Notes: generated from the letters alone by a model not told the origin. 64,000 bases of DNA from Undaria pinnatifida (GCA_012845835.1 JABAKD010000005.1:6514655-6578654), one strand, 5' to 3'; shown: positions 1 through 10,540, numbered from the stretch's first letter. Numbers and translations: made by a program.

Positions 1-2145
1 GCAATTGCGTCGCTACTACTATTACATAGTGCTGCTGTTCAGCACCCTCGTAATGATCGCATAAATCGATATTGCAGAGCGTTTTCTTACGAGGACTTTT
101 ACGTACTCCGCATCACCTTTCATTCAAAGGCAAATCGCTCTAAGGATTCCCTTATAGCTTCTCACGTTTTGCATTGGGTGTGCTCTAGCGCAGCTTCGAG
201 GCAGCTGATTTGCTCCGCGCTGAAGTGCTTCCATGCGACAGACGTGGCCTGTATGTACGCAATATGTAAGGTAGCGCAAGATGTTGGTTCAATACGAGTG
301 CGAGTATTATTCATCTTCCGAAAACCAGCACATTTAAGAGGATTCGCGTGCACGCAGGTTCACATCTTAGCTGCAGTCGACTCTATCGTACAACCATGCC
401 TCGCAGCAATGACAGCAGAGTCAGCACGATTGATTCTTACTACAATACACGGTTCCATACGCAAGTAGCCGACACGGCCGCCTTGTGCAGAGTTTGTGCC
501 AGCCCGACAACCGACAACTGCACGCTGGCGAAGAATACGAGGTTCGATCTTGTGGTATTCGCCGAAAACCATCCAAATAATCCTGCTCGCTTCGCTGCCT
601 CATGGCCAATGCCCGAAACGACCACCGAGATCGATTGTTAGCGATGCCTCACCATAGGTCTCCTGCTTGCTGGTGACGGCCCAAATCCGCGCAAGGAGAG
701 CGTATCTCTGTCTCGGTGCTGTACCCGGACGCGAGGATATGCACGAAACGGCATCACATGCGGCGGGATAACCGGCCAATCAAATGTTGGACGAAATGCG
801 GCGGAATTGAAAGCGACACCTACGTGCATGAGGCCGTCGTAGTAAGGGGAGAAGCCACAGTGCAGTGACCTCCCACAGCACCCCGGGCGAGGTGGTTTAA
901 GCACAGGTTAGGGAGACGAACATGGCGATAACCTACATGTTGCCCTCGTATCGTGTTGCACGTACGACCGATGCCAACTGTACCAAGGCGTTTCAAACGC
1001 GTACGTCTTGCGATGAAGTGTACTCGAACGATATCATACCTGGTACAGCACAGCATGTACGGCGTAGCCTAGGTGAGCGTCTGCGGTCCATATCGGAGGC
1101 TGTACGCCACCATCCTTGCATGCGATCACCCACGAGTAGGCTGATGTCGCCCGTAGGTGCACCACTGGCATGAAACACAGGATGGGTCACTACGAGTACA
1201 ACATGTCATCATGTGTCACCAGCTGTCGCGACTCACGGACGGCTACCGATCGGTCGATGTCGTATGTTTCGGTGCCTGCGTGCGCTTGCACAAAGTTGAC
1301 GTATAGCACGAGCGCATCTTATAGGAGCGTGTATCATACGGTATTCGCATTCAATGACAAAGCACTGCTGTTGTGATCACGACTTGTCCAGAAGGCCGCT
1401 GACGGTTCGTAACACTTCCAATACATTTAAGGAAAGTAAAAATGACATACGCCCCACCCCCCTTGATTCGATCATCACCGTTGATGCGACTTGCCTTCCG
1501 TCCAACAAAGTGCAGGAGGCACGATCTTGGACCTCGTGTTCGAATTCAGGAGGATCTGTTTACGTCTGCTGTCGGTATATCTGAGGTCTACGCCTCCGTG
1601 CGCTCGCCTCACGAAGACGTATACTTTTCAACGTTTTGAGCAGCGTCGGCCAATGATCGTCATGAATAAACCGAACCATCAACACAGACAGGAAAACACA
1701 AGCAATCAAGCGATCGACAATCGAGAAAACCTCCAGCATACGAAGCTGCGATTCGGCCTATAGCAGTTGCCACACATGAAAAAAGCGTATTTTTGTGGAC
1801 AGTAACGTTGACCGGTTTTGATTATTTTCCATCTACATGAGTCTCCAGCCCCCTTGGGCCAGGGGCTGGAGAGTAAACACCGTTAATATCTACAACTCTT
1901 AACGCTGTGGAACAGCACTCCAACCGGTGACCCCGAAGACCATTCAACAAAATAAAATGACACCCATCATCTCTTAGGTGAGGGAGAGTCCTCCGCAAAC
2001 ACAATCTCCTTTCAGGAGTATTTCCACGCCCAACCAAACAATGCTGTGTGTCGCCCACTCTCGATTTTAACCGCTATGCATATACACGCGGACGGTCTAC
2101 GCGTAGCAGCAGACGCCTCGCTTTCAGTCCCTGCGGGGCATAAAC
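1..2145. other. Left-edge stretch without a recognised gene
   Basis: No reading frame here resembles a known family on either strand. If the NSF gene to the right is intact, this is its next intron (minus strand), because the last NSF exon ends in a good donor at 2146 and the D2 half of the protein is not found in these 2.1 kb. One strong hairpin sits at 1843-1871. The short open frames have no consistent codon bias and are treated as chance. Confidence 0.5.
1843..1871. other. Perfect 10-bp hairpin
   Basis: CTCCAGCCCC at 1843-1852 pairs exactly with GGGGCTGGAG at 1862-1871 around a 9-base loop. The stem is GC-rich and stands out from its surroundings. There is no U-run after it, so it is not a typical terminator, and no RNA family was recognised. 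Confidence 0.5.
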
Positions 2146-2720
2146 CTAGCGAGACTCCCGCGAACGGCACCGTTCAAAGCCCCCAGCCTCCCCCCCGCTC
2201 CCGCGAGACTCCCTCCCCCGCTAACCCCAACTTCCAGCAGCGCCTGCTCGAAGTTTCTAATGGTTACCACAAGCTTATTCCCGCCTTCCCTTGCCGGCGC
2301 AACGTCGCCATTAATCCCACTGCTCCCCAACTTCGACTTTCGTGAACCCCCCTGCGTCGCTACCGCCGCCTCCTCCTCTACTGCCTGCACCGAGTCCGCA
2401 GTTAATCCCAGCGGAGGCGGTGGCAGTGCGGGGTTAATGTCCCCTCGCCCCACCCCGCTCTTAGCACCATTCAAGCCGTTGTCGTTGTCGGTGGCGGGTG
2501 CCTGGCTGGGGCCTCCCTGTCTCCAGTCGGCGATGGCAAAGCTGGTGGCGGATCGCACGAGCCCTGCCAGGTCGGCTCCGCTAAACCCGCGTGTTTTCTT
2601 TGCCAGGTAGGCGTCGTCCACATCGGGGGATACCAGCCCCGCGTCCCTAGCTTTACGGAGATGTATCGCCAGGATTTGCCGTCGTCCGTGCCCGTCGGGC
2701 AGCGGGATGGGCATGCACAC
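2146..2720 (-). CDS. NSF: NSF exon: D1 lid plus disordered insert
   Basis: The acceptor ACACAG|GTG joins in phase 0 to give [16 protein letters not shown], as in NSF. The helical lid runs through [10 protein letters not shown] and [20 protein letters not shown]. It is followed by about 75 low-complexity residues and then [10 protein letters not shown], the counterpart of the family segment DFLASLE-D just before D2. The most likely 3' end is donor AG|GTTTAT at 2145. Without splicing the frame stops about 20 bases further on. The insert is where brown-algal proteins often carry Gly/Ser/Pro padding (general knowledge). Confidence 0.78.
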
Positions 2721-5591
2721 CTGTGTACGGTACCGAAGGAAGGGGATGCACGAGTGAGTTGGGGAGGGAGGGCGACCAATCATTGGCATATAAACGGCGA
2801 CCCAAAACATTGCCGTTGGGTCAACCTCAAGATAACCCACGCGTTTAGTGGTGTTGATGATGGTGGTGCAGGATCGGAACCGGTCCGAGAGAGCAATGTT
2901 AAGACGTCGGCACAAATTATAGGGTGCTGGAAACCGTGCCCCCCCCCTCTGTTCTCTCGGCTCTTCGCTCGAAATCAGCATTTCTATTTTCCGAATTCCT
3001 CACTTCCATCCTCCCTGGTCTCAATAACGCCTCGTCAAGGAGCTCCTTGCGGTTCGTCATGCCCACCACCAAAACATTCTGGAGGTTCACCAGTCCGTCC
3101 ATTTTGCTCAGTATCTGCTCCGCAGCATCACCAGAAAACATGTGCAACGCCAACATTCGAAAGCATTTCCAGCGGCGTTAGTAGGAGGGGGAAAGGGTCG
3201 TGAGTTTATAGCAGTAGCTGCTCTTGACTGACCAAACTAACCATCCGACGGTATCCCGAGACCCGGGGTAATGGTTCACTGTTCCTTTCTTTGCCGTTGC
3301 GGCACGAAACTTGGTAGCAGTGGGTAACCCGATTCAAGAGCACCCCGTGACAAGCCGAAACAAGCACTCTTAACTACACCTTGCTCTCATCTGCAGCGGA
3401 AAATATATAGTTTTTAGGATAGGCGGGACATGCCGATTTGACCGCTCTCAAGGTATGAACACCCTTATCCTGGACGCTCTTAAATCGGGGCACCCACTGT
3501 AACAGGTAATGATATATACATAGCATGAGCGCACGCTACGATAGGGGTGGCACCTAACTTTTTCTGAGGGTCCTTCATTTAAGGAGCCCTATATCTCACC
3601 CAAAAGTGACCCCAAAAAATAAGGAAAAGTGCAACAAGACAAAAAAATCACATGGTCTAGGAATTCAACAAATGATATCGCAAACGCGCACATGACACAC
3701 CAACGGTACGGCACTGGGTAGTTTTCTCAACTAAGGAGCCCCATAATTCAGACATAATGTTGCCACAAAGTGCTACCTCTATGGCAGCACGAGCCCATGG
3801 GTCGTTTTCCCCTTGTCTTTTCTTGGGCTGCGTTGCCTCGATTACCTGATTGACGACGCTGTCCCTTACACCCGAGGTGTCTCCGGAGAGCGACCCCCTT
3901 CTCCTGCACAGCGCGTCGATTTCGTCGAAGCACACCAGGTTCAGCGGTAGTTCCGCCGGGTCCTCCCCCATCTGAACGCACCTATATCGTTTAACAATCG
4001 GCAAATCCAACACCTTATTCTTGTCCGTTTCGTCTACGAATGAACAAAGTGGTATTTTGCCATCATACTTTAGGCTTTTAGCAGAGCAAAAACGCAACAA
4101 ACTTAACAACAAAAACGCGCAAAACTCGAGCACCCGTTTCTCCTCTACGTAGCCCCGCGCAAACACCAGCGCACCCTACGCACCTTTCGTGCTCCAGCTC
4201 AGCGTCCAGGAACAGCAAGCGCACCTTCCGCTCTGCCTCCCCGACCCATTTGTCCAGGATTTCAGGGCCGCTGACGAGCTTCGGTGGCCGCGCCCCGAGT
4301 CGCCGGCTGAGCTCCCTGGCCAGCAAGGTCTTGCCGCAGCCAGGAGGACCGTGAAGCAGAAGGCCGCGTACGTGACCTACCCCTAGCGCTTGCCGCAGCT
4401 TACGCGGTGTTGTATGTGGGGTTGGCAGGCGGAAGGAGGGGGGTGGGGGGTTACAGAAGCATTTACCACAGCCAGGTGGGCCGCGCAGCAGAACGCCACG
4501 CACGTGGCCTATCACCTGGCGCTTGTCGCAGCTTATGCGGTGTTCTATGTGGTGTTAGCAGGCGGAAGAGGGAGGAGTGGCGGGGTTGGTGTGTGCTGTT
4601 ATGTTAACCCGTTATTTTTACCCATTGATGTCCAGCACACCCAGTGTCCGCGCCGATTCTCCATCGTCAAAATAAAGATGTGTCTGTGGTTACAAACTAC
4701 CAGGTACAAAAACATAGATGCACATGGTGAATACAGTAAGGATATTTGGCTATGCAACGTCACATGTACTGGATACGTAAGGCGGGTTATACGACGTAAT
4801 CCCAAGAAGAATATCGCGTGCCAAAGAAAACGCCAGGCAAGCTGCCTTCTGACGAACGGAAGGTACCGGGTGAATTGTTGATAGTAACGGATATAGGCTG
4901 TAGTTATGAACAGTGGCATGCTAAACCTCGCGCTCGGAGCCGTCGGAGTCTCGATGACGTCAGACGCGAAATACCTTCGTGCCGCTCTTTCACATCACGG
5001 CGAGTAAGCAAGCGAAATCAGAACTTGCAATAGTTCCAGATAATACAACATGTACCGCGCGCACCGCTTTCGTCCCGTCCTCACCTCGGAGGGGATCGAC
5101 CTTGTCGACAGCACTCTCCGCACGATATCCTCCAGCTGGCCGTCTAGCCCACCAACATCGCACGCAAGCTCATCCGCCGTAAACAGCTCCTTAAACGCGC
5201 CCTCCCCCCCTCCATCGCCCGCTTCACCCCCACCATGCCTGCTCTCCGCCACTTTCCCGTCTTTTCTCACCAGGGTCAACCCCCCGCCGTTGTCACTCTC
5301 CCCCTCCTCTTCTTCCTCGTACACATCGCCGTCTCGAAAGAGGAGGCCGGGAGGGCAGGGGCACTCGTCCATGACAACTATCGGAAAGACGCCCCCTCCC
5401 CCGCCTTCTTTAGGCCTCGCACCCGTCCTCGTCCCTGTATTCTCGCTCGATGAACCCAACGCTCCCCCCTCCTCGGCCTCCGCCCGGCGTTCCGCGGAGC
5501 CGGAATTGCTAGTGCCCGGCGCGGCGTAGCTTCCCGAATAGCCCGAGCCCCTTGACCAGTCGTACAGTACAACTTCCAGTATCACCGCCGG
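2146..5591 (-). CDS. NSF: N-ethylmaleimide-sensitive factor (NSF/Sec18), partial: linker and D1 AAA+ domain
   Basis: NSF is the hexameric AAA+ ATPase that takes apart SNARE complexes with alpha-SNAP after membrane fusion in the cytosol. Five minus-strand exons are seen: 5085-5591, 4184-4398, 3846-3981, 3004-3114 and 2146-2720. Their phases match at every junction. In order they encode an acidic linker, the D1 entry segment, Walker A GPPGCGKT, Walker B LVCFDEID, the sensor segment GMTNR, the arginine-finger segment LLRPGRME, and the D1 lid ending near [13 protein letters not shown]. The joins reproduce the spacing of animal and yeast NSF. A Ser/Gly/Pro-rich insert of about 75 residues follows the D1 lid. 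D2 is not in the window and the N domain was not identified. The gene may continue past the left edge through a long intron, or be a truncated copy. Identification is confident; intactness is not. Confidence 0.85.
3004..3114 (-). CDS. NSF: NSF exon: D1 sensor and arginine-finger segment
   Basis: The exon encodes [20 protein letters not shown], then [17 protein letters not shown], closely matching animal and yeast NSF (LLSKIDG...VIGMTNR...LLRPGRLE). The acceptor GAGCAG|ATA and donor GAA|GTGAGG are both phase 0. The arginines expected at the subunit interface are present. Confidence 0.88.
3545..3775 (+). repeat. Dispersed repeat copy 1 (TTTTCTGAGG...AGCCCC), inside an NSF intron
   Basis: About 230 bases here resemble 44775-44990: TTTTCTGAGGGTCC at the left, an A-rich middle with TCACATGGTCTAGG, and GGAGCCCCATAATTCAG...TGCTACCTCT at the right. 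The copies are diverged. No coding capacity is seen. A MITE or SINE fragment is possible. Confidence 0.6.
3846..3981 (-). CDS. NSF: NSF exon: D1 Walker B
   Basis: The chosen acceptor is ATATAG|G at 3982, because it keeps phase 2 with the Walker A exon; a nearer TTCAG would break the frame. The exon encodes [16 protein letters not shown], which holds the DE pair that activates water for ATP hydrolysis, then [10 protein letters not shown]. It ends at donor CAG|GTAATC in phase 0. The [11 protein letters not shown] segment is diagnostic for the NSF D1 domain. Confidence 0.87.
4184..4398 (-). CDS. NSF: NSF exon: D1 Walker A
   Basis: The exon starts after GCGTAAG at 4399 and ends at donor AG|GTGCGT (phase 2). 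It encodes [18 protein letters not shown], with the P-loop lysine and threonine intact at about 4327-4350, followed by [17 protein letters not shown] and the helix up to [11 protein letters not shown] of animals has the same order (GPEILNKYVGESE). The 3' splice site sits behind several C-runs on the transcribed strand. Confidence 0.88.
4465..4531 (-). pseudogene. Decayed duplicate of the NSF Walker A exon start
   Basis: A second copy of the exon's 5' end, with its own upstream intron tail (about 4463-4580), lies in the intron just before the real Walker A exon. It reads like LRQA...[15 protein letters not shown] but carries a one-base insertion before HVRG and breaks off right after the P-loop. 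The flanking CACCGCATAAG mirrors the real acceptor. It cannot serve as an in-frame alternative exon as it stands. Confidence 0.8.
5085..5591 (-). CDS. NSF: NSF exon: N/D1 linker and start of D1
   Basis: The acceptor TTTCAG lies just right of 5591 and the donor GAG|GTGAGG ends the exon at 5085. The first half is low complexity (Gly, Ser, Glu), including a run of glutamates near [10 protein letters not shown]. The last 35 residues, with [17 protein letters not shown] and then RSIPSE, match the NSF segment that begins D1 (GIGGLD...). Joining phase 0 to the next exon gives exactly the family spacing up to the conserved HV-G-LL strand. Exons for the N domain should lie further right, but none was recognised. 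Confidence 0.75.
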
Positions 5592-7077
5592 CTGAAAGTT
5601 CTCGTTGACGAGACGCCGAGCTGGAGAATGGTCGAGCACATGCCGAGGAGGATACGTATATGCAGTATATGTGTAGATGTTGGCATAGTTAGTCGCCAAA
5701 ACTGCGAGGGGGAGGGGGGTGGCGACCCAGTTGCACGAAAATAATCCCCCTGGGTTTTTGTTCAAGGCCGCGTTCTTGCCGTGTCCCGAAACAGAAAATA
5801 CAACAAGCGAAAAACAAGCTGTTTCTGCTGTGGTTGGGTATGCGTTTGCTCATCCGCCGGGATGTGAACGTACCGTCGGCAAACACGCACTAACGCACCG
5901 AAAAACAAAACAAAAAAAACAGGGGGGTAAGGGTGGGGTGTGTAGCTCCTGTGACGTGCGATCGATGCCCTCCCTAACGTGTACCTGATACATTCGACGG
6001 GCATTTACCCCCCCCCCCCCCCCCCCGTCCGCTCCCACCTTTGCCCCCATCCCAAAGCGGGAAAGGTTAATATGAAGAAATCCGAAGGAGCAGTGATAAA
6101 AACGTTGGAACGTAGCTTCTGTTGATATCGGTAGATGTGCTGGGTACGGAATCGGTAGCACATATTGCTGCTGCTCGCCCCGCGCCTATGGTCCAAAGGA
6201 CTGCGGCCATGTAAGTTTTCAACGTATCATGCACCGCGAATGGTCACGCTGATAGAGTCGCAAGGCTGGGGTTACGGTCGTGCTACAAATCTGGTACGAG
6301 TACACGAGCGTTGTATGAATCTCTTGACGCAACCTTATTAGAAATCCACCCACAGTCATGGTGACAAACGCCTTCGAAATAGCGTGGAAATTATTTTGCA
6401 GTTCTAAACGGGTTAATAACGATTTGGCACCGTTCTACGTATACCGAAGACCGACCTCCACCGCCGAAGCTCGACCACACCGGGGTCTCCAACGAGTGAG
6501 TAGACCGCCCGATGACGCGCTGACTGTTGGACTTGACCTTGCCAGAGGGTGACGTCAGGCGCGGGGGAGGGGGGAGCGGCGCAAGTAAAGAAAACGTGTC
6601 CCACCGGTCAGATAGGGTCCATGCAAATCGATATGCTCAAACGTTAGGTTGGCTCTAGGCATCCAATATCCATCTCGAGCCTTCCGAATGACGCAAGAGC
6701 AGCCATGAGAGTGGGGGTTGGGTTGGGGGTGCTGATGAGGGTGGGGTTAGCGGTACCGCCCCCATACGGGCATCGATCTGAGAATACACAGTTATCTCGC
6801 CCCACATATCGGAATACAGTATACAGCAGATACCGGCTCATAACGCTCGCGCGGTGACATCGTTATTGGAGCCCGCCTTATGACCACGCGACGTGTTGTC
6901 GTTAGTGTTGGGCCAATTTGAAAGCAACAATAACGACACCACCACCACCACCGCCACCACTAACAACAACAGCAACAACAGCAACAACAGCAACATATCT
7001 GTAAGTGTATCATGGAGACAGCACACTCCAGCACCACATACCCCCCTCCCCCCCCCCCGCCCTTCCCCCGTCCTCAC
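5592..7077. other. Gap upstream of the NSF exons
   Basis: Nothing is confidently coding. The stretch holds a 19-base C homopolymer (6008-6026), G-rich runs around 6700-6760 and a (CAA/CAG/CCA)-rich microsatellite at about 6938-6993. The missing NSF N-domain exons would be expected here on the minus strand but were not recognised. Confidence 0.5.
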
Positions 7078-7340
7078 CTGCTGCACCTCCCCGGCCAACA
7101 CCCGCGACAACATATGGCATCCGTACATGGGGCGGTGCGACGGAGGATTTCCGTTTCCCGCTGGTAGGACCGTCAAGTACACCCCAAATCGTGGGTCAGC
7201 TGCCGCAACCGTGACCCTGACAGGGCGGGGCGACAAGGTCAGCCAGGACCAAGCCATGGCGGACCCATCGGAGTGGCGGGATCGCTGGCGGGCGCGTCCC
7301 AGTGAACTTCGTACACCCTGTTCGTGGAGGCAGCGGTATT
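7078..7340 (-). CDS. Candidate exon of unknown protein
   Basis: A minus-strand frame stays open across this stretch and ends in a good donor (GTGCAGCAG|GTGAGG, with the exon edge at 7078). It contains LTLSPRPVRVTVAAADP and FGVYLTVLPAGNGN. A second frame over the right half reads NRVYEVHWDAP, so the acceptor and true frame are unclear. No family was recognised. It could be an upstream NSF exon, but no N-domain signature is visible. GC-rich composition alone can keep frames open. Confidence 0.25.
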
Positions 7341-7379
7341 CGACCACGGGGCGGGGGGGAGGCCACGGGGGTAAGGAAA

Positions 7380-7635
7380 GGAGTGTACTCATTCCATGCA
7401 TTTCCGTAGTCGTATGGCCATAGCTATTAGACCCTCGCAAATGCCGGGACGGAGCACGTCGGGCTTACAACGACCAGGCAGACATCGCATGCACCCAGGG
7501 CGGGGGGGGAGGGGGGGGCACTCATTGCATACATAGCTGTAAACCGTCGCAACCCTAACAACGCCCAATGCCGGGGCGGTGCACGTCGAGTTTTCACTGA
7601 CCAGACAGACATCGCGTGCACCGCAGTGCACCAAG
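7380..7635. repeat. Two diverged tandem units of about 125 bp
   Basis: ACTCATTCCATGCATTTCCG ... GCAGACATCGCATGCACC (7390-7495) recurs as ACTCATTGCATACAT ... CAGACATCGCGTGCACC (7520-7622), both with GCAAATGCCGGG / CCAATGCCGGGG and a CACGTCG core. A G-run (7500-7519) separates them. No coding role is seen. Confidence 0.65.
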
Positions 7636-7699
7636 GGGGAGGGCTGTATTCAGGACGCACATCTTCAGCTTTGGGAAGTTGCCTGTGTTTCTTGACAGC

Positions 7700-7985
7700 A
7701 GAAGCAAAACGACAGCCGTTCAAATGCTTGCAAAAATCCGCGGTGAAAGCGGACGCCACGACACTGGGAGCGGGGAGGGCAACTCGTTCACGATTGCTGC
7801 CATGATAAAAGACATCGCAGATTGCAGTGCGTACAGCCAGCGCGGACAGCCGTCCAAACGCTTGCAAAAATATCCGTGGCGAAAGCGAACGCCATGACAA
7901 TGGGAGCAGGGAGGGCAACCCGTGTACGAGTGCTGCTAGAATATACCTCGTCGCAGATGGCGGTGCGCACAGTCAGCGCAGCAGA
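7700..7985. repeat. Two tandem units of about 145 bp
   Basis: ACGACAGCCGTTCAAATGCTTGCAAAAATCCG (about 7708) recurs as GGACAGCCGTCCAAACGCTTGCAAAAATATCCG (about 7845). Each is followed by GGTGAAAGCGGACGCCA or GGCGAAAGCGAACGCCA, then GGGAGCRGGGAGGGCAAC and CATCGCAGATTGCAG or GTCGCAGATGGCGG. These are clear tandem duplicates in non-coding DNA just left of the copia relic. Confidence 0.75.
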
Positions 7986-8007
7986 TAGGGCGTGATTTAC
8001 TGGTAGT

Positions 8008-8703
8008 CGCTGTTCAACTTGGGCGGGGGGAAACGAACACTCTGCGACATAGTGCCCCGGCTGGTTGCAACGGTGACACAGCCCCCTTCCCCGGCGAGCC
8101 CTTGGCGTACCCCCCGGTGGCTGACCCTAGCCCTGCGGAGAGATAGCCGGCGCCCGAGGCACGGCACCCGGCGGTGGCTCATTCCGGACCCAGCCCATCG
8201 GGGGCACTTGCCCCCCAGTCCCAAACGGCTGGGGGGCTGCAGCATCGCAATGGTCCCGACCGGTCGAGGCATCCCAACGCCACTTGGACCAGTTACACCA
8301 CTCGGCATAGGCTCAGCATGTAGGTTACGACGACGCTGCTGCTGCAGCAGCAGAGGCAGCAACAGCAGCGACAGCCTCAGCAGCAGTAGCAGCAGCAGCG
8401 TCGTCGTAACCAGCATGGTGAGCCTATGCCAAGTGGTGTAACTGGTCCAGTGGCGTTGGGATGCCTCGACCGGTCGGGGATAACGCAGGCCCCCAGTCGT
8501 GTGGGACTGGTGGGCATGTGCCCCCGATGGGCTGGGTTCAGAATAAGCCACCGCCGGAGGCCATCCGGCGGGCTCTCCTCAGGACTGGGGTCATCCACCG
8601 GGGGGTACGCCAAGGGCTCGCCGGGGAAGGGGGCTATGCCACCGTTGCAACCACCCGGGGCACTATGTCGCAGAGTGCCCGTTACCTCCCGTCCAAGCCA
8701 ACG
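8008..8703. repeat. Long inverted repeat (arms about 330-350 bp) made of gag sequence
   Basis: The left arm (about 8008-8361) is the reverse complement of the right arm (about 8376-8703), with CAG/CTG-rich sequence at the centre. Each arm encodes the same gag end on its own strand, including a zinc knuckle. The right-arm copy is in frame with the protease. Similarity is high but not perfect, so the duplication is not very recent or the arms are under no constraint. Confidence 0.85.
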
Positions 8704-9103
8704 TCATGCTACCCCCTAGGCCCGCGTACGATCCCCCAGCATTTTCTTTCTACGGCGGTGCTGTAACTTCGGCTACATTGTTTTCCCCGGCCTACCACAG
8801 TGGCTGGCAGCATGAGTCGACCTATGGCAGCGGTGGATATACCTCGGCCGGAGCTCCCCCGACTGCAACATCTCCGACTTCTCCCCCGGACCTGGCGAAC
8901 AACGGCAGCGACCCGGCTACGTTCGACCCTCATCCCGTCACCGCACAGGTTGCGCAGCAAGGCAAGCCTGTTTGTGATAATGTTCTGGAGCCTGGTGTCG
9001 TTTCCGGTGTTCATGAGGGGGAATGGTGGGTAGCCGACACTGGTGCGATGTACCACGTCACCGGAGACCCGTCATGCATATTTGAGCACAAGCTCCCCCT
9101 GTA
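8637..9103 (+). pseudogene. copia gag zinc knuckle and protease fragment
   Basis: In one frame from 8637 the sequence reads CHRCNHPGHYVAECP, a C-x2-C-x4-H-x4-C retroviral zinc knuckle that binds the element's RNA. A Pro/Ser-rich spacer follows, then EWWVADTGAMYHVTGD, the aspartic protease active site (DTGA). The frame stops at 9101-9103. In an intact element the frame would continue into integrase. The matching antisense knuckle CHRCNQPGHYVAEC lies in the left inverted arm at about 8037-8080. Confidence 0.85.
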
Positions 9104-9195
9104 GGTAAGAGTAAGCTGATGGTAGGCGTCATGAGGTCGCTAGAAGTCGTTTTTTTTGGGAAGCTGGTCATGAAGACGCACAGCGCTGATGGACA

Positions 9196-9570
9196 TTGGA
9201 TGTGACTCTGACAAGCGTTGCTTTTGTACTGGGAGCACGTTTCCACCTGTTTTCCTTACGTGAAGTCATGCCTATGTGTTGTGCGATGATGGATGCTTCT
9301 GGAGTGCATCTGTTGGAGAGAAGATTGACTCTCCCTCGTGGTGAGCCTGGGTCTTATATCAAAGCGACTAGGATCAGACATGATTTAGTTGTCGCTGCCG
9401 CCGTATTAGCCCCAGGGAAAACGCCACCGATCGATATGAACGTCCTACACGTCGCCCTTGCCCACTCCCAAGCCGACACGTGCCGCGAGACTGCTCGTCA
9501 AATGGGTGTTCAGGTTTTCGGAGAATTGGTTGCGTGTTCTGGATGCTCGGAGCGAAGGGGAGGAGGATAG
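9196..9570 (+). pseudogene. copia GAG-pre-integrase fragment
   Basis: The frame starts near VTLTSVAFVLGARFHLFSL, typical of the segment between protease and integrase. It continues through LHVALAHSQADTCRETARQM and ends in VACSGCSE, giving the H-x3-H ... C-x2-C zinc site of copia integrases. It is out of frame with the protease part and ends at a stop near 9570. Confidence 0.75.
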
Positions 9571-9589
9571 CTGTTCCGCGGAGGACGGA

Positions 9590-9840
9590 ATGCCGCTCTA
9601 CTAGGCCCCTGGAGCGCCTGCTTGTGGACGTTTCGGGCAGGAGGCCTCCGTCCGCCGGAGGCCCGGAGTACCTCATAATGGTGGTGGACGACTACTCGCG
9701 GCTGGGCTGACCATATTTTTTGAAGAGCAAGTCTGGCGTGCCGGTGGTTTCGCTCGCTTCCTGGCCGACATCGGTGCTCATGAGTCCCCTTTTGAAGTGG
9801 GGTGCATTCGCTCGGACAACGGGTCGGAGTTCGTCAACCA
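9590..9840 (+). pseudogene. copia integrase core fragments
   Basis: LERLLVDVSGRRPP and YLIMVVDDYSR carry the first catalytic Asp region. After a frameshift, GCIRSDNGSEFVNQ carries the D-N-G-S-E-F motif of the second Asp. The catalytic Glu region is absent because the sequence jumps directly into RT-tail coding DNA at about 9841. Confidence 0.8.
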
Positions 9841-10440
9841 AGCACGACCTGACATTCCAAACACGGTTAGGGCCGTAGCTAGGTACGCGGATACGCCGAG
9901 GGAAGTACACTGGAGGACTACGATTGGTATTTTAGAGTACGTTTTCGTCACGAGGGATTTCAGAAATGCGTTTCAGAGGGGCAGTGGACTTGAGCTGGTA
10001 GTATACGCCGATGCTGACTATGTTATTAATAGTAACGCTACTGATAGGAGGCCGGTTTCTGTTGGGGCGGTTATGTGCGTGGGGGTATGCATGTGCCGTT
10101 TTTCGAGGACTGAAAAGTGCGTGACGCGTTCAACCACAGAAGCTGAGTATGTAGCACTTGCCGATTCTACCAAAGAGGCGACGTGTATGTGTGGAGCTTC
10201 ATTTTTCCTGGCTTTGGGCCACAGTGTATCAGGGTTTCGAAGATAACGATGGGGCGGTACAGCTGGCGCAGAACCCAATATGCACGTCGAACTCGAAACA
10301 TATTGATATTTGCCACATTTTTTTTAGAGAACTTGCGTTCCGGGGAGAACTTGACATTATGTCCGTGGAGTCAGAAATACAGCATGCAGACTTCTTAACG
10401 AAAGCCCTCATCAGGGGTACGTTTAGTTTTCACCGGGAAT
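9841..10440 (+). pseudogene. copia RT tail and RNase H fragment
   Basis: ARPDIPNTVRAVARYADTP and VHWRTTIGILEYV match the end of copia RT. LELVVYADADYV, then CVTRSTTEAEYVALADSTKE, match copia RNase H. A frameshift near 10215 leads to EDNDGAVQLAQNP, SKHIDICHIFFRE and ADFLTKAL. The junction at about 9841 marks a large internal deletion. Confidence 0.85.
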
Positions 10441-10540
10441 ATTTGATGATTTTCGTATATACTTTTCGGGATGGGGGTAGCTATATCTTGACTTTAGAGT
10501 GAGGTTTTACTTGCCACTTTCTGGGGGGGTTGCTTTGTTG

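Larger units (their letters stand above)
8008..10540 (+). mobile_element. Ty1/copia LTR-retrotransposon relic, internally deleted
   Basis: Plus-strand fragments appear in copia order: gag CCHC zinc knuckle, aspartic protease motif DTGA, the zinc-binding GAG-pre-integrase region, integrase core pieces, then the tail of reverse transcriptase and RNase H. Frameshifts separate the pieces, and about the whole RT core is missing between integrase and the RT tail. A G-rich polypurine-like tract at 10521-10529 may mark the 3' LTR start, but no matching 5' LTR was found. The order protease-integrase-RT-RNase H separates copia from Ty3/gypsy. It cannot code for a working polyprotein. Confidence 0.85.
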
